NCBI RefSeq assembly: GCF_905372745.1
Contig: NZ_CAJPQR010000015.1
Coordinates: 1-46,934 of the forward strand
Reading direction: 5' to 3'
From: an uncultured Campylobacter sp.
Lineage (GTDB): Bacteria; Campylobacterota; Campylobacteria; Campylobacterales; Campylobacteraceae
DNA: 46,934 nt
The notes beneath the pieces were generated by a model. It had not been told where the DNA came from. It ran no database searches and was given only the letters and a program-made list of their open reading frames with translations. Positions 8,221 through 15,103 of the stretch are shown one piece after another. How positions within the stretch are numbered: position 1 is the first letter of the stretch; each line of letters starts with the position of its first letter. The translations under genes were made by a program, and so were the position numbers.

Positions 8221-8868
8221 CGTCCCATCGGTAGTAAATGAAGTGAAGTTAAATGCGAGAACTATGATTTTGCCAAAGCTCTTAAAGCGGCTGGCGTAGA
8301 GAAGTTAAAAATAAGTATATACGTTCCCAAATTTTAGATAATAAATTTAGAGAAGTTCTAAAGTATTTAGCAAAAGAAATAGAAGCTACTAAAATAGCAA
8401 ATCTAACCGGCTTTTAGGCAAAATTTTTGGTACGTTAGCTCGCCTAGGCGCTTTGTTTGAGTAAATAAAAATCGTCTTTACTTCGCTTTGCTTACTACTT
8501 TGCAAGAAGCTAACGGCAAAACCGTATAAATGGCATTGAGAATTTTAGTTGCTGCTTGCTTTGCTACCGCCCACCCAAAGGCTACGAGTATAGTAAAGTA
8601 GAGGCAGAAGGGATATGCTAAGCATGGATTTCTAAATTTAAAGGGAATTTTTAGGCGTAGTGACGACGGCGACCACAGGGAAGTTAAGAAAAAGAGAATT
8701 TCTACCTTATCTTAAAGAGTGTATTCTGCTCCACATCGCCGCGTTTATAGCTTTTTAAAAAGTGGCTACAAGCGTAAGTAGTTTAAATATAGCACTAAAA
8801 CTACGAAATAAAACTTATATCAGAAACTTTTGAGATTGACAAGAGAAAATTTGCTTAAGTTACCTTAA
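8221..8868 (+). pseudogene. Decayed transposase, IS1595-like
   Basis: Several short frames on the plus strand together resemble an IS1595-family transposase. Near 8340-8415 one frame reads FREVLKYLAKEIEATKIANL followed by TGF and a stop, like the N-terminal helix-turn-helix segment of that family. Near 8780-8868 another reads FKYSTK, then NLYQKLLRLTRENLLKLP and a stop, like the family's C-terminal EFRYN...NLYK.LLK..REN ending. Between them are many stops and frame changes, and the DDE core cannot be followed. I see no intact terminal inverted repeats or target duplication. The element lies just 3' of the tRNA array. The boundaries are approximate. Confidence 0.5.
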
Positions 8869-8914
8869 ACTAAAAAACATCAAGAAAATTTTTGTGGTTA
8901 CTTTATGGTATGAG

Positions 8915-8990
8915 TGGTGCCCCGTGTAGGGTTCGAACCTACGACCCCATCATTAAGAGTGATATGCTCTACCAACTGAGCTAACGAGGC
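8915..8990 (-). tRNA. tRNA-Lys (anticodon CTT)
   Basis: This 76-nt cloverleaf includes an encoded CCA end. The anticodon loop is CTCTTAA, giving CTT, and the anticodon stem is TATCA/TGATG. It corresponds in position to the Lys gene of the duplicated Lys-Asp-Val unit (9173-9248) but differs from that copy at many sites, including compensating changes in the acceptor and T stems, so it looks functional. It is the last tRNA of the array in transcription order. A CTT lysine tRNA beside a TTT one is unusual for Campylobacter as far as I know. Confidence 0.93.
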
Positions 8991-8993
8991 AAA

Positions 8994-9070
8994 TGGCGCA
9001 GCGGACGGGGCTCGAACCCGCGACCTCCGCCGTGACAGGGCGGCATTCTAACCATCTGAACTACCGCTGC
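8994..9070 (-). tRNA. tRNA-Asp (anticodon GTC)
   Basis: This is a 77-nt cloverleaf with encoded CCA. The acceptor pairs GCAGCGG with CCGCTGC, the anticodon stem is CCGCC/GGCGG and the loop CTGTCAC gives anticodon GTC. It is identical to the second copy at 9252-9328 and lies 8 bases downstream, in transcription order, of tRNA-Val. Confidence 0.96.
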
Positions 9071-9078
9071 ACCTAAAA

Positions 9079-9154
9079 TGGTGGTCGCTATAAGACTCGA
9101 ACTTATGACATCCACCTTGTAAGGGTGGCGCTCTACCAACTGAGCTAAGCGACC
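9079..9154 (-). tRNA. tRNA-Val (anticodon TAC)
   Basis: This is a 76-nt cloverleaf with encoded CCA. The acceptor pairs GGTCGCT with AGCGACC, and the anticodon loop CTTACAA gives TAC, which reads GUN valine codons. It is identical to the copy at 9337-9412 and belongs to the same duplicated unit as the neighbouring Asp gene. Confidence 0.96.
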
Positions 9155-9172
9155 GAAGTTAATAAAAATAAA

Positions 9173-9248
9173 TGGTGTCCTGTGCTGGACTCGAACCAGC
9201 GACCCCTTCATTAAAAGTGAAATGCTCTACCGACTGAGCTAACAAGAC
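9173..9248 (-). tRNA. tRNA-Lys (anticodon TTT)
   Basis: This is a 76-nt cloverleaf with encoded CCA. The acceptor pairs GTCTTGT with ACAGGAC, and the loop CTTTTAA gives anticodon TTT. An identical copy is at 9515-9590; the identity extends a few bases beyond the gene on both sides. Confidence 0.96.
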
Positions 9249-9251
9249 AAA

Positions 9252-9328
9252 TGGCGCAGCGGACGGGGCTCGAACCCGCGACCTCCGCCGTGACAGGGCG
9301 GCATTCTAACCATCTGAACTACCGCTGC
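9252..9328 (-). tRNA. tRNA-Asp (anticodon GTC), second copy
   Basis: This is identical to the Asp gene at 8994-9070, with loop CTGTCAC, anticodon GTC and encoded CCA. It is part of the 165-bp perfect direct repeat. Confidence 0.96.
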
Positions 9329-9336
9329 ACCTAAAA

Positions 9337-9412
9337 TGGTGGTCGCTATAAGACTCGAACTTATGACATCCACCTTGTAAGGGTGGCGCTCTACCAACTG
9401 AGCTAAGCGACC
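9337..9412 (-). tRNA. tRNA-Val (anticodon TAC), second copy
   Basis: This is identical to the Val gene at 9079-9154, with loop CTTACAA, anticodon TAC and encoded CCA. It lies 16 bases after tRNA-Glu in transcription order. Confidence 0.96.
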
Positions 9413-9428
9413 AAAAAAGACTAAATCG

Positions 9429-9504
9429 TGGCGACCCTTAAAGGATTTGAACCTCTGTTGCTACACTGAGAGAGTAGAGTCCTGGGCCACTAGACGAAAG
9501 GGTC
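9429..9504 (-). tRNA. tRNA-Glu-like gene (anticodon CTC)
   Basis: The 76 bases align along their length with bacterial tRNA-Glu: acceptor GACCCTT/AAGGGTC, D arm GTCTAGTGGCCCAGGAC and encoded CCA. The anticodon loop reads CTCTCAG, giving CTC rather than the usual TTC. The anticodon stem CTACT/TGTAG has a T-T mismatch next to the loop, position 38 is G, and the T stem contains a G-T pair. This is either a rare CTC isoacceptor or a copy drifting towards a pseudogene. The normal TTC gene must lie elsewhere in the genome. Confidence 0.82.
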
Positions 9505-9514
9505 TATGTAAAAA

Positions 9515-9590
9515 TGGTGTCCTGTGCTGGACTCGAACCAGCGACCCCTTCATTAAAAGTGAAATGCTCTACCGACTGAGCTAACAAGAC
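9515..9590 (-). tRNA. tRNA-Lys (anticodon TTT), promoter-proximal copy
   Basis: This is the first gene of the array, starting 24 bases after the -10 box. It is identical to the Lys gene at 9173-9248, with loop CTTTTAA, anticodon TTT and encoded CCA. Confidence 0.96.
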
Positions 9591-9613
9591 AAATTTTCAA
9601 AAAACGAAACGTG

Positions 9614-9642
9614 ATTATATATAAAAAAGGCTGATTTGTCAA
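9614..9642 (-). promoter_or_regulatory. Sigma-70 promoter of the tRNA array
   Basis: On the minus strand this is TTGACA (9642-9637), a 17-base spacer, then TATAAT (9619-9614): both consensus hexamers at ideal spacing. Transcription should start near 9607, about 17 bases before the first tRNA-Lys. Such a perfect -35 is rare in Campylobacter and fits strong stable-RNA expression. Confidence 0.85.
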
Positions 9643-9662
9643 GAAAATCGCCGTCGTTTTTA

Positions 9663-9700
9663 AAATATCGTCGTAAATTTAAAAATTTGCGACGATATTT
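9663..9700 (-). terminator. Hairpin terminator after glnA
   Basis: An 18-base stem (9663-9680 with 9683-9700, one G-T type mismatch) forms a nearly perfect palindrome built around TATCGTCG. It starts 16 bases past the glnA stop and ends before the tRNA promoter, so it should separate the two transcription units. The T run is weak, since the stem itself ends in A/T bases. Confidence 0.65.
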
Positions 9701-9715
9701 ACGTTTAAATTCGAT

Positions 9716-11146
9716 TTAGCAAGAAAAACAAGTCTTAAACTCGTATGCCGTAGGTCTTGCCTCGTACGGCCACACTTGGGTTTCAAATTTATAATGCTGA
9801 TAATCATCGATAAAAGTCTCGGTCATTATCGGACGGAGATATTCGTTGTCGCGGATTAACGCTTCCAGGCTGCCCCTTAGCGTATGCGGTAGCTGCTCGA
9901 TACCGCGCTCGCGAATTTCGTCTAGGTGCAGTTTAAATAAATTTTCATCCATCGGGCCCACCGGCTCCATTTTGTGCTTCACGCCGTCAAGCCCGGCCAT
10001 CAGCATCGTAGCAAAAGCCAAGTAAGGATTTGCCGTGCTATCAGGGAATCTCATCTCGGCGCGCACGGATTTTTCTCCCGAGCCGTAAGGGATACGGATC
10101 GATGCCGAGCGATTTTGGCTAGAATACGTTAGGATAGACGGCGCTTCAAAGCCCGGGATTAGGCGCTTGTAGCTGTTTGTGCTCGGGTTTGTAAACGCCG
10201 CGACGCTTCTTGCGTGGTTTAAGATTCCGCCGATGTACCAGCGCGCGAAATCGCTTAAATTCGCGTAATTTCCCTCGCCGTAGAATAAATTTTTACCGTC
10301 TTTCCACACCGACTGATGCACGTGCATGCCGCTGCCGTTGTCGCCGTAGAGCGGCTTTGGCATAAAGGTCGCGGTTTTGCCGTTTAGGTGCGCGACCATT
10401 TTGACGACGTATTTGTAAATTTGCACGTTATCGGCGGCCTCTACGAGAGTGCCGAATTTCACGCCGATCTCGCCTTGACCCTGCGCGACTTCGTGGTGCC
10501 CGACGAAGACTTCAAGGCCTACTTGCTCTAAAACCTGCATCATTTCAGTGCGCAGATCGACCATACTATCGGTCGGCTGCGTCATCAGATAGCCGCCTTT
10601 TCTACGCGGTCTGTGGCCCGTGTTGTAGCCGTCGGTAAAGTCCTTGGCATCATTCCACTCGCCCTCTTCGGTATCTACTTCGTACATCGCGCAGTTTGGG
10701 CTATCGACGATTTTTACGTTATCAAATATAAAAAATTCGTTCTCCGGCCCAAAATACGCCGCGTCGCCCACGCCGCTTTCTTTTACGTAGGCCATCGCTT
10801 TTTTGGCTATCGAGCGCGGGCATTTTTCGTAAATTTGCCCCTTGTAAATGTCGTAAATATCGCAAAAAACGACTGCGGTAACGTCGGCGGTAAAAGGGTC
10901 TAAAAAGGCGCTAGTAGCTTCCGGACGCATTACCATGTCGCTTTTATCTATCGGTTGCCAGCCGCCCAGCGAGCTCGCGTCCATCGGCACTCCATGCTCG
11001 AAATGCGCCTTTTCGACGGCTTTTACGTTATACGTGATGCTGTGCCAAGCGCCGTTCATATCGGTAAATCTAAAATCTACGAATTTAACCTCGTGCTCTT
11101 TGCAAAAATCAAAAAAATGATCGATGCTTTTTACGAATTTTCCCAT
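9716..11146 (-). CDS. glnA: Glutamine synthetase, type I (GlnA)
   Basis: GlnA makes glutamine from glutamate, ammonia and ATP as a cytoplasmic dodecamer. The 476-residue protein carries the metal-binding GPENEFFIFD, the ATP-site GDNGSGMHVHQS and the NPSTNSYKRLIPGFEAP segments, in family order and at normal length. The adenylylation site reads NLFKL at residues 402-406, so the tyrosine that GlnE modifies in enteric bacteria is phenylalanine (F404). That means no control by adenylylation, as known for Helicobacter pylori. It is a single-gene unit with a hairpin terminator downstream; a TACAAT box lies 31 bases upstream of the ATG. Confidence 0.97.
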   Translation of the reverse strand: MGKFVKSIDHFFDFCKEHEVKFVDFRFTDMNGAWHSITYNVKAVEKAHFEHGVPMDASSLGGWQPIDKSDMVMRPEATSAFLDPFTADVTAVVFCDIYDIYKGQIYEKCPRSIAKKAMAYVKESGVGDAAYFGPENEFFIFDNVKIVDSPNCAMYEVDTEEGEWNDAKDFTDGYNTGHRPRRKGGYLMTQPTDSMVDLRTEMMQVLEQVGLEVFVGHHEVAQGQGEIGVKFGTLVEAADNVQIYKYVVKMVAHLNGKTATFMPKPLYGDNGSGMHVHQSVWKDGKNLFYGEGNYANLSDFARWYIGGILNHARSVAAFTNPSTNSYKRLIPGFEAPSILTYSSQNRSASIRIPYGSGEKSVRAEMRFPDSTANPYLAFATMLMAGLDGVKHKMEPVGPMDENLFKLHLDEIRERGIEQLPHTLRGSLEALIRDNEYLRPIMTETFIDDYQHYKFETQVWPYEARPTAYEFKTCFSC

Positions 11147-11176
11147 TTTTCCGCTCCTTTGTTTATTAATTTCGTA

Positions 11177-11182
11177 ATTGTA
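11177..11182 (-). promoter_or_regulatory. Possible -10 box of glnA
   Basis: On the minus strand this reads TACAAT, preceded by the T-rich TATTTTATGA, as in Campylobacter vegetative promoters. The distance to the glnA ATG is 31 bases, with AAAGGAG in between. No -35 hexamer is evident. Confidence 0.4.
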
Positions 11183-11232
11183 TCATAAAATATTGCTTTT
11201 AAGATTAATTTAAATAATTTTTTCTACCTGAT

Positions 11233-12012
11233 CTAAAATTTTACAAATTCTCTATCGCGATTTTTAAATATCGCGCACTTGCTAAAGCCTAAATTTCTAG
11301 CGATTTGTTCGCATTTTTCGCCGTTTAGACCGACTTGGTCTTTTGCGTGAGCATCCGAGCCGAAGGTGATTGGGATATCCTTTTCGGCGATCATTTCTAG
11401 TAAATTTACGCTCGGATACTGCTCGCCGATCGGTTTTCTAAAGCCGGCCGCGTTTATCTCCACCGTCAAATTTCCCTTTTTTATAGCGTTAATCGCGTCT
11501 TTAGCAAGGAGTCTAACGTCGGTTTTTGGCATAAATTTAAATACTTTTAGCAAATCCAAATGTCCGACTATGTCAAATTTGCCAGACTTTGCCATCTTTT
11601 CTACGCAGTAAAAATAATCCCGCCAAATTTGATCTATATCGCGGTTTTTATATTCGCCGATAAACTCGGGATTATCAAAGCCCCAACCGCCCAAAAAATG
11701 CACCGAACCGATGAGATGGTCTGCGTCGCGCGATAAAACCCGCTCATCCATAAAGCCCTCTAAAAAATCGACCTCGTAGCCGAGCATTATTTTTATCCGC
11801 CCGTCAAATTCGTCTCTGAGGCGCAAAATTTCGCTCTCGTAAACGTCCATTTGCGAAAAATCCATACGGTACGCTTCGTCAAATTTCATCGGCGCGTGGT
11901 CGCTAAAACCAAAATACTCGCAGCCCGAATTTATCGCGCTTAAAACGTACTGCCTAGGCTCGTCTATAGCGTGTTTGCAAAGCGGAGTGTGATTGTGAAG
12001 ATCGACTTTCAT
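11233..12012 (-). CDS. hisJ: Histidinol-phosphatase, PHP family (HisJ type)
   Basis: PHP-family histidinol-phosphatases remove phosphate from histidinol phosphate in histidine synthesis. The 259-residue product starts MKVDLHNHTPLCKHA, the metal-binding HxH motif of PHP enzymes. It continues with FSDHAP, GYEVDF, GSVHFLGGWGFD, DIVGHLDLLK and FGSDAH, all in the order expected for metal ligands of this family. It is read on the minus strand upstream of glnA and divergent from cheZ. Other PHP phosphoesterase substrates are possible, but the HisJ-type spacing makes this the best call. Confidence 0.85.
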   Translation of the reverse strand: MKVDLHNHTPLCKHAIDEPRQYVLSAINSGCEYFGFSDHAPMKFDEAYRMDFSQMDVYESEILRLRDEFDGRIKIMLGYEVDFLEGFMDERVLSRDADHLIGSVHFLGGWGFDNPEFIGEYKNRDIDQIWRDYFYCVEKMAKSGKFDIVGHLDLLKVFKFMPKTDVRLLAKDAINAIKKGNLTVEINAAGFRKPIGEQYPSVNLLEMIAEKDIPITFGSDAHAKDQVGLNGEKCEQIARNLGFSKCAIFKNRDREFVKF

Positions 12013-12081
12013 TTTCGTCCTTTTGTTTCCGAGATGCTACCTAAAATTTGATAAATTTAAGGATAAAATTCGCTTTTTAAA

Positions 12082-12109
12082 CTTACATTTCGTTAATTTT
12101 TTATATAAT
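12082..12109 (+). promoter_or_regulatory. Promoter of cheZ and the following block
   Basis: CTTACA at 12082-12087, a 16-base spacer containing a run of T, then TATAAT at 12104-12109. This lies 26 bases before the cheZ ATG, which has AGGAG 6 bases upstream. It probably drives at least cheZ through glyQ. Confidence 0.55.
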
Positions 12110-12135
12110 CAGCCTAAATTTAAATAGGAGTTTTT

Positions 12136-12864
12136 ATGACGCAAGAAGAACTTGACGCCTTGATGGCGGGCGATTTAGAGGGCGTTGCCGCCGAGACCGA
12201 CGACGCGCAAGCTAGCGAAGATGAAAATTTAAACCTAGAAACCGCCGAGGAAGCCTCGGTAGAGGGCAAAGACGAAGACGTTAAATTCGACTCCGGCGAC
12301 TACAAAGTATCCTCAAATATGCCATGGCCTCCGCCTCCTCCGACCGATGATCACAAGATGGTTCATCAACTAGACGACGTCACGAAAGACAGCGAGGAAA
12401 AAGCCACGCAGATGTTTGACAAGCTTGACGCGATCAATAACTTCTCTATGGACGCAGAGAGCGGACTTAGCGAGATTATCAGCGGTATAGAGGCTAATAT
12501 CGAAATTTTTACCAAACTACACGAAAAATTCCCGAATATCGCTACTTTTGCCGAGGCGCTAGAGAAAAATAACGCACTAAAAAGCTCTGCAGAAACGACT
12601 CTAGATAATGTCAGGATGGCCGAAGACGAGATAATGATGGCGATGGATATGATGCAGTATCAAGACATCCATCGTCAAAAGATCGAGCGCGTCATCAACG
12701 TAATGCGAGCGCTTAGCAAGTATATGAGCAGCCTCTTTGAGGGCAAGATCGACGACGAGAAGCGCGTAGCCTCGGCCGTACATATCGCTGGCGATACGCA
12801 CACCGAAAATCTCGTCAGTAACGACGATATCGAGGCTCTGATCGAAAGCTTGGGCAAAAAGTGA
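12136..12864 (+). CDS. cheZ: Chemotaxis protein CheZ, CheY-P phosphatase (epsilonproteobacterial type)
   Basis: CheZ removes phosphate from CheY-P to end a motor-switching signal. The 242-residue protein has an acidic N-terminal region, a proline run (PWPPPPPTD at 64-71) and a helical domain. That domain carries YQDIHRQKIERV, with D177 and Q181 spaced like the E. coli catalytic pair D143/Q147. The C-terminus SNDDIEALIESLGKK resembles the CheY-P-binding tail of E. coli CheZ. The N-terminus MTQEELDALMAG resembles the CheY-binding peptide of FliM. The gene occupies the Cj0700 position, next to the divergent histidinol-phosphatase and glnA genes, and overlaps the next gene by 4 bases. Confidence 0.88.
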   Translation: MTQEELDALMAGDLEGVAAETDDAQASEDENLNLETAEEASVEGKDEDVKFDSGDYKVSSNMPWPPPPPTDDHKMVHQLDDVTKDSEEKATQMFDKLDAINNFSMDAESGLSEIISGIEANIEIFTKLHEKFPNIATFAEALEKNNALKSSAETTLDNVRMAEDEIMMAMDMMQYQDIHRQKIERVINVMRALSKYMSSLFEGKIDDEKRVASAVHIAGDTHTENLVSNDDIEALIESLGKK

Positions 12865-14123
12865 AAAAGCCCGAGCTTTTATCTCCCGCGGGAAATTTAA
12901 CCAAGCTAAAAATAGCCTTAGAGTACGGCGCGGACGCGGTTTACGCATCGGTGGCGAGCTTTTCTCTTCGCACTCGTTCGGCGCGCGAATTTAACCTTGA
13001 AAGCTTCAAAGAAGCTATCGAATACACGCACGCAAAGGGCAAGAAATTTTACGCGACGGTAAACGCGTTTCCTTTTAATTCGCAAATCGAGCCGCTAAAA
13101 CGCCACTTGCAAACGATTTCTGCAATGAAGCCAGATGCCTTTATCATCGCGACTCCGGGCGTCATGAGCCTAGCAAAAGAGATCGCGCCCGAGATTGAGA
13201 TACACCTCTCGACGCAGGCAAACGTCATGAATGCGCTTGACGCTAAAATCTACCACGAAATGGGTGCAAAACGCATCGTCGTAGCGCGCGAAATGAGCCT
13301 AAAAGACGTCGTGAAGATAAAAGAGCAAATCCCGACGCTCGATATCGAAATTTTCGTACACGGCTCGATGTGCTTTGCTTACTCGGGGCGCTGTTTGGTT
13401 AGCGCGGTTCAAAGCGGCCGCCAGTCAAACCGCGGCAGCTGCGCCAACGACTGCAGGTTTAAATACGAACTCTACGCCAAAAACCCCGAGAGCGGGACGC
13501 TGTTTCGCCTAGAAGAAGACGAAGAAGGCGGCACGCACGTGATGAACTCCAAAGATTTAAATTTATCCGCACACATCAAAGATATCATCGAAAGCGGCGC
13601 GGTCGATAGCCTAAAGATCGAAGGCCGCACGAAAAGCGAATACTACGCCGCCTGCGCGACCAGAGCCTACCGAATGGCTGTCGACGACGCAGCGGCTGGC
13701 AAATTTGACGCGCAAATTTACGCGAGCGAACTAAATACGCTAAAAAATCGCGGCTTTACCGACGGCTACTTGGTAAATCGCCCGTTTGAAAAAACGGATA
13801 CGCAAAATCACACCAGTAGCCTAGAAGAAGGCACTCATCAGGTAAACGCCATGACTTTAGACTGCGAGTTTTTTAAATGCAAATATAAAATTTTCCCAGG
13901 CAACGAGTACGAGATCGTGGCTCCCCTGGGCGCTCAGATAGATGAGTGCGAGAGCGAAATATCTCAAATTTTTGGTCGCGACGGCAAGAAATTTATCAAA
14001 TTTAAAAAGCTCGTAACCAAAAAAGGCAAGGAAATAGCAGAAATCCACAGCGGCAACGAAAACGAAGTAAATTTGGGCGCGAGGCTGCCTAAATTTAGCT
14101 TTTTAAGAGAGGAAATAAAATGA
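12861..14123 (+). CDS. Peptidase U32 family protein, TrhP/YegQ-like
   Basis: U32 proteins of the YegQ/TrhP type act in tRNA uridine 5-hydroxylation; the peptidase name is historical. The 420-residue product has the N-terminal KKPELLSPAGNLTKLKIALE and the central signature EIFVHGSMCFAYSGRCLVS. The cysteines of the SNRGSCANDCRF segment follow, with SLKIEGRTKSEYYAA after them. The C-terminal domain (from about 330) matches the usual U32 C-terminal region. The start is GTG at 12861, overlapping the cheZ stop. This corresponds to Cj0701 in C. jejuni. Whether it is TrhP or another U32 subfamily cannot be decided by eye. Confidence 0.88.
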   Translation: MKKPELLSPAGNLTKLKIALEYGADAVYASVASFSLRTRSAREFNLESFKEAIEYTHAKGKKFYATVNAFPFNSQIEPLKRHLQTISAMKPDAFIIATPGVMSLAKEIAPEIEIHLSTQANVMNALDAKIYHEMGAKRIVVAREMSLKDVVKIKEQIPTLDIEIFVHGSMCFAYSGRCLVSAVQSGRQSNRGSCANDCRFKYELYAKNPESGTLFRLEEDEEGGTHVMNSKDLNLSAHIKDIIESGAVDSLKIEGRTKSEYYAACATRAYRMAVDDAAAGKFDAQIYASELNTLKNRGFTDGYLVNRPFEKTDTQNHTSSLEEGTHQVNAMTLDCEFFKCKYKIFPGNEYEIVAPLGAQIDECESEISQIFGRDGKKFIKFKKLVTKKGKEIAEIHSGNENEVNLGARLPKFSFLREEIK

Positions 14124-14617
14124 AATTCGTATCTATAATAATGGGAAGCAAGAGCGACTACGACGTAGTTAGCGAGGCGGCGAAAACGCTTGAGAAATTT
14201 AACGTTCCTTACGAGCTGATCATAAGCTCCGCGCACAGAAGCCCGAAGCGAACGAGCGAATACGTCGCCGCAGCCGAGGAAAAGGGCGCGCAGGTATTTA
14301 TAGCAGCAGCCGGCATGGCGGCGCACTTGGCGGGCGCTATCGCGGCAAACACCACTCGTCCTGTGATCGGCATACCGATGGCAGGCTCCGCGCTAAGCGG
14401 CGTGGACGCGCTTTATTCGACCGTGCAGATGCCAGGCGGCATGCCTGTAGGCACCGTAGCGATCGGTAAGGCCGGCGCGGTAAACGCAGCCTATCTGGCA
14501 CTGCAAATTTTAGCTCTAAACGACCAAAATCTAGACGAAATGCTAAAAGCCGACCGAGCAGCCAAAGCTAAGCAAGTAGAGGAAGACTCGGCGAAGGTGG
14601 AAGTTTTACTCGCCTAA
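14120..14617 (+). CDS. purE: N5-carboxyaminoimidazole ribonucleotide mutase (PurE)
   Basis: PurE (class I) moves the carboxyl group of N5-CAIR to give CAIR in purine synthesis. The 165-residue protein has the phosphate-binding IIMGSKSDYDVV at 6-17, the catalytic SSAHRSPKR near 36-44, AAAGMAAHLAGAIA near 63-76 and the family segment MPGGMPVGTVAIGKAGAVNA. The length is normal. The start overlaps the U32 gene by 4 bases, so the two are coupled as in C. jejuni. Confidence 0.97.
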   Translation: MKFVSIIMGSKSDYDVVSEAAKTLEKFNVPYELIISSAHRSPKRTSEYVAAAEEKGAQVFIAAAGMAAHLAGAIAANTTRPVIGIPMAGSALSGVDALYSTVQMPGGMPVGTVAIGKAGAVNAAYLALQILALNDQNLDEMLKADRAAKAKQVEEDSAKVEVLLA

Positions 14618-14627
14618 AGGAGCAAAT

Positions 14628-15101
14628 ATGCAGACATACTTAAGTATAGACGAATTTTGCAAGCTCGTGCACCTAGAGCGCGAGGTAATCGAGGGGATGA
14701 TAAACCGCGGCGTGCTAAATACGAAAGAAGAAGGCGGCGAGATCCTCATAGAGGCTAGCCAGGGCACGATGAGCGTGGTGCCTAGCGTCGTGGCCGTACC
14801 TGCGCCCCAGATCGGTGCCGACGGCTTTAGCTTCGTGGAAAAGACGATCGGCACGATATTAAATTTGCACGAAAAGGTGCTTGATGCTAAAGACGAAACG
14901 CTAGAGACCCTGCGCAACGAAAATAAGTTTTTAAAAGAGGCGCTAATCTCGATGCAAGAGCTCTACGACGAGGATCGCCGCACGGTCGAGACGCTCACAA
15001 AGCAGCTAAAAAATTCGCAAGATGAAGTCGAGTTTTTAAAACGAAAATACAAGCTCATGTGGAACAAGGCGGTTGAAAATTTTAAAGGCGACAAGGAGTA
15101 G
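14628..15101 (+). CDS. DUF3972-like protein with coiled coil (Cj0703-type)
   Basis: This conserved protein of unknown function sits between purE and glyQ, as Cj0703 does in C. jejuni. The 157 residues start with a MerR/excisionase-like helix-turn-helix segment (YLSIDEFCKLVHLEREVIEG at about 4-23, then MINRGVL). A linker follows, then a long coiled coil (about residues 65-150) rich in E, K and L. It may bind DNA or act as a scaffold; neither is shown. AAAGGAG precedes the ATG. Confidence 0.75.
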   Translation: MQTYLSIDEFCKLVHLEREVIEGMINRGVLNTKEEGGEILIEASQGTMSVVPSVVAVPAPQIGADGFSFVEKTIGTILNLHEKVLDAKDETLETLRNENKFLKEALISMQELYDEDRRTVETLTKQLKNSQDEVEFLKRKYKLMWNKAVENFKGDKE

Positions 15102-15103
15102 TC

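Larger units (their letters stand above)
8990..9412. repeat. Tandem duplication of an Asp-Val tRNA pair (165-bp perfect copies)
   Basis: Bases 8990-9154 and 9248-9412 are identical, 258 bases apart, and each holds tRNA-Asp and tRNA-Val. Including the adjoining Lys genes, the unit is Lys-Asp-Val (8915-9154 and 9173-9412), but the Lys members have diverged. A further perfect repeat of about 83 bases (9170-9252 and 9512-9594) carries tRNA-Lys(TTT). The perfect identity points to recent duplication or gene conversion. Confidence 0.95.

Noticed and set aside
8981..9211. Minus-strand open frame covering tRNA genes
   Set aside because: The DNA is fully accounted for by four tRNA genes; such frames over tRNAs are a known artefact.
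10613..10903. Plus-strand frame opposite glnA
   Set aside because: It is a shadow of glnA, with no ribosome site or homology.
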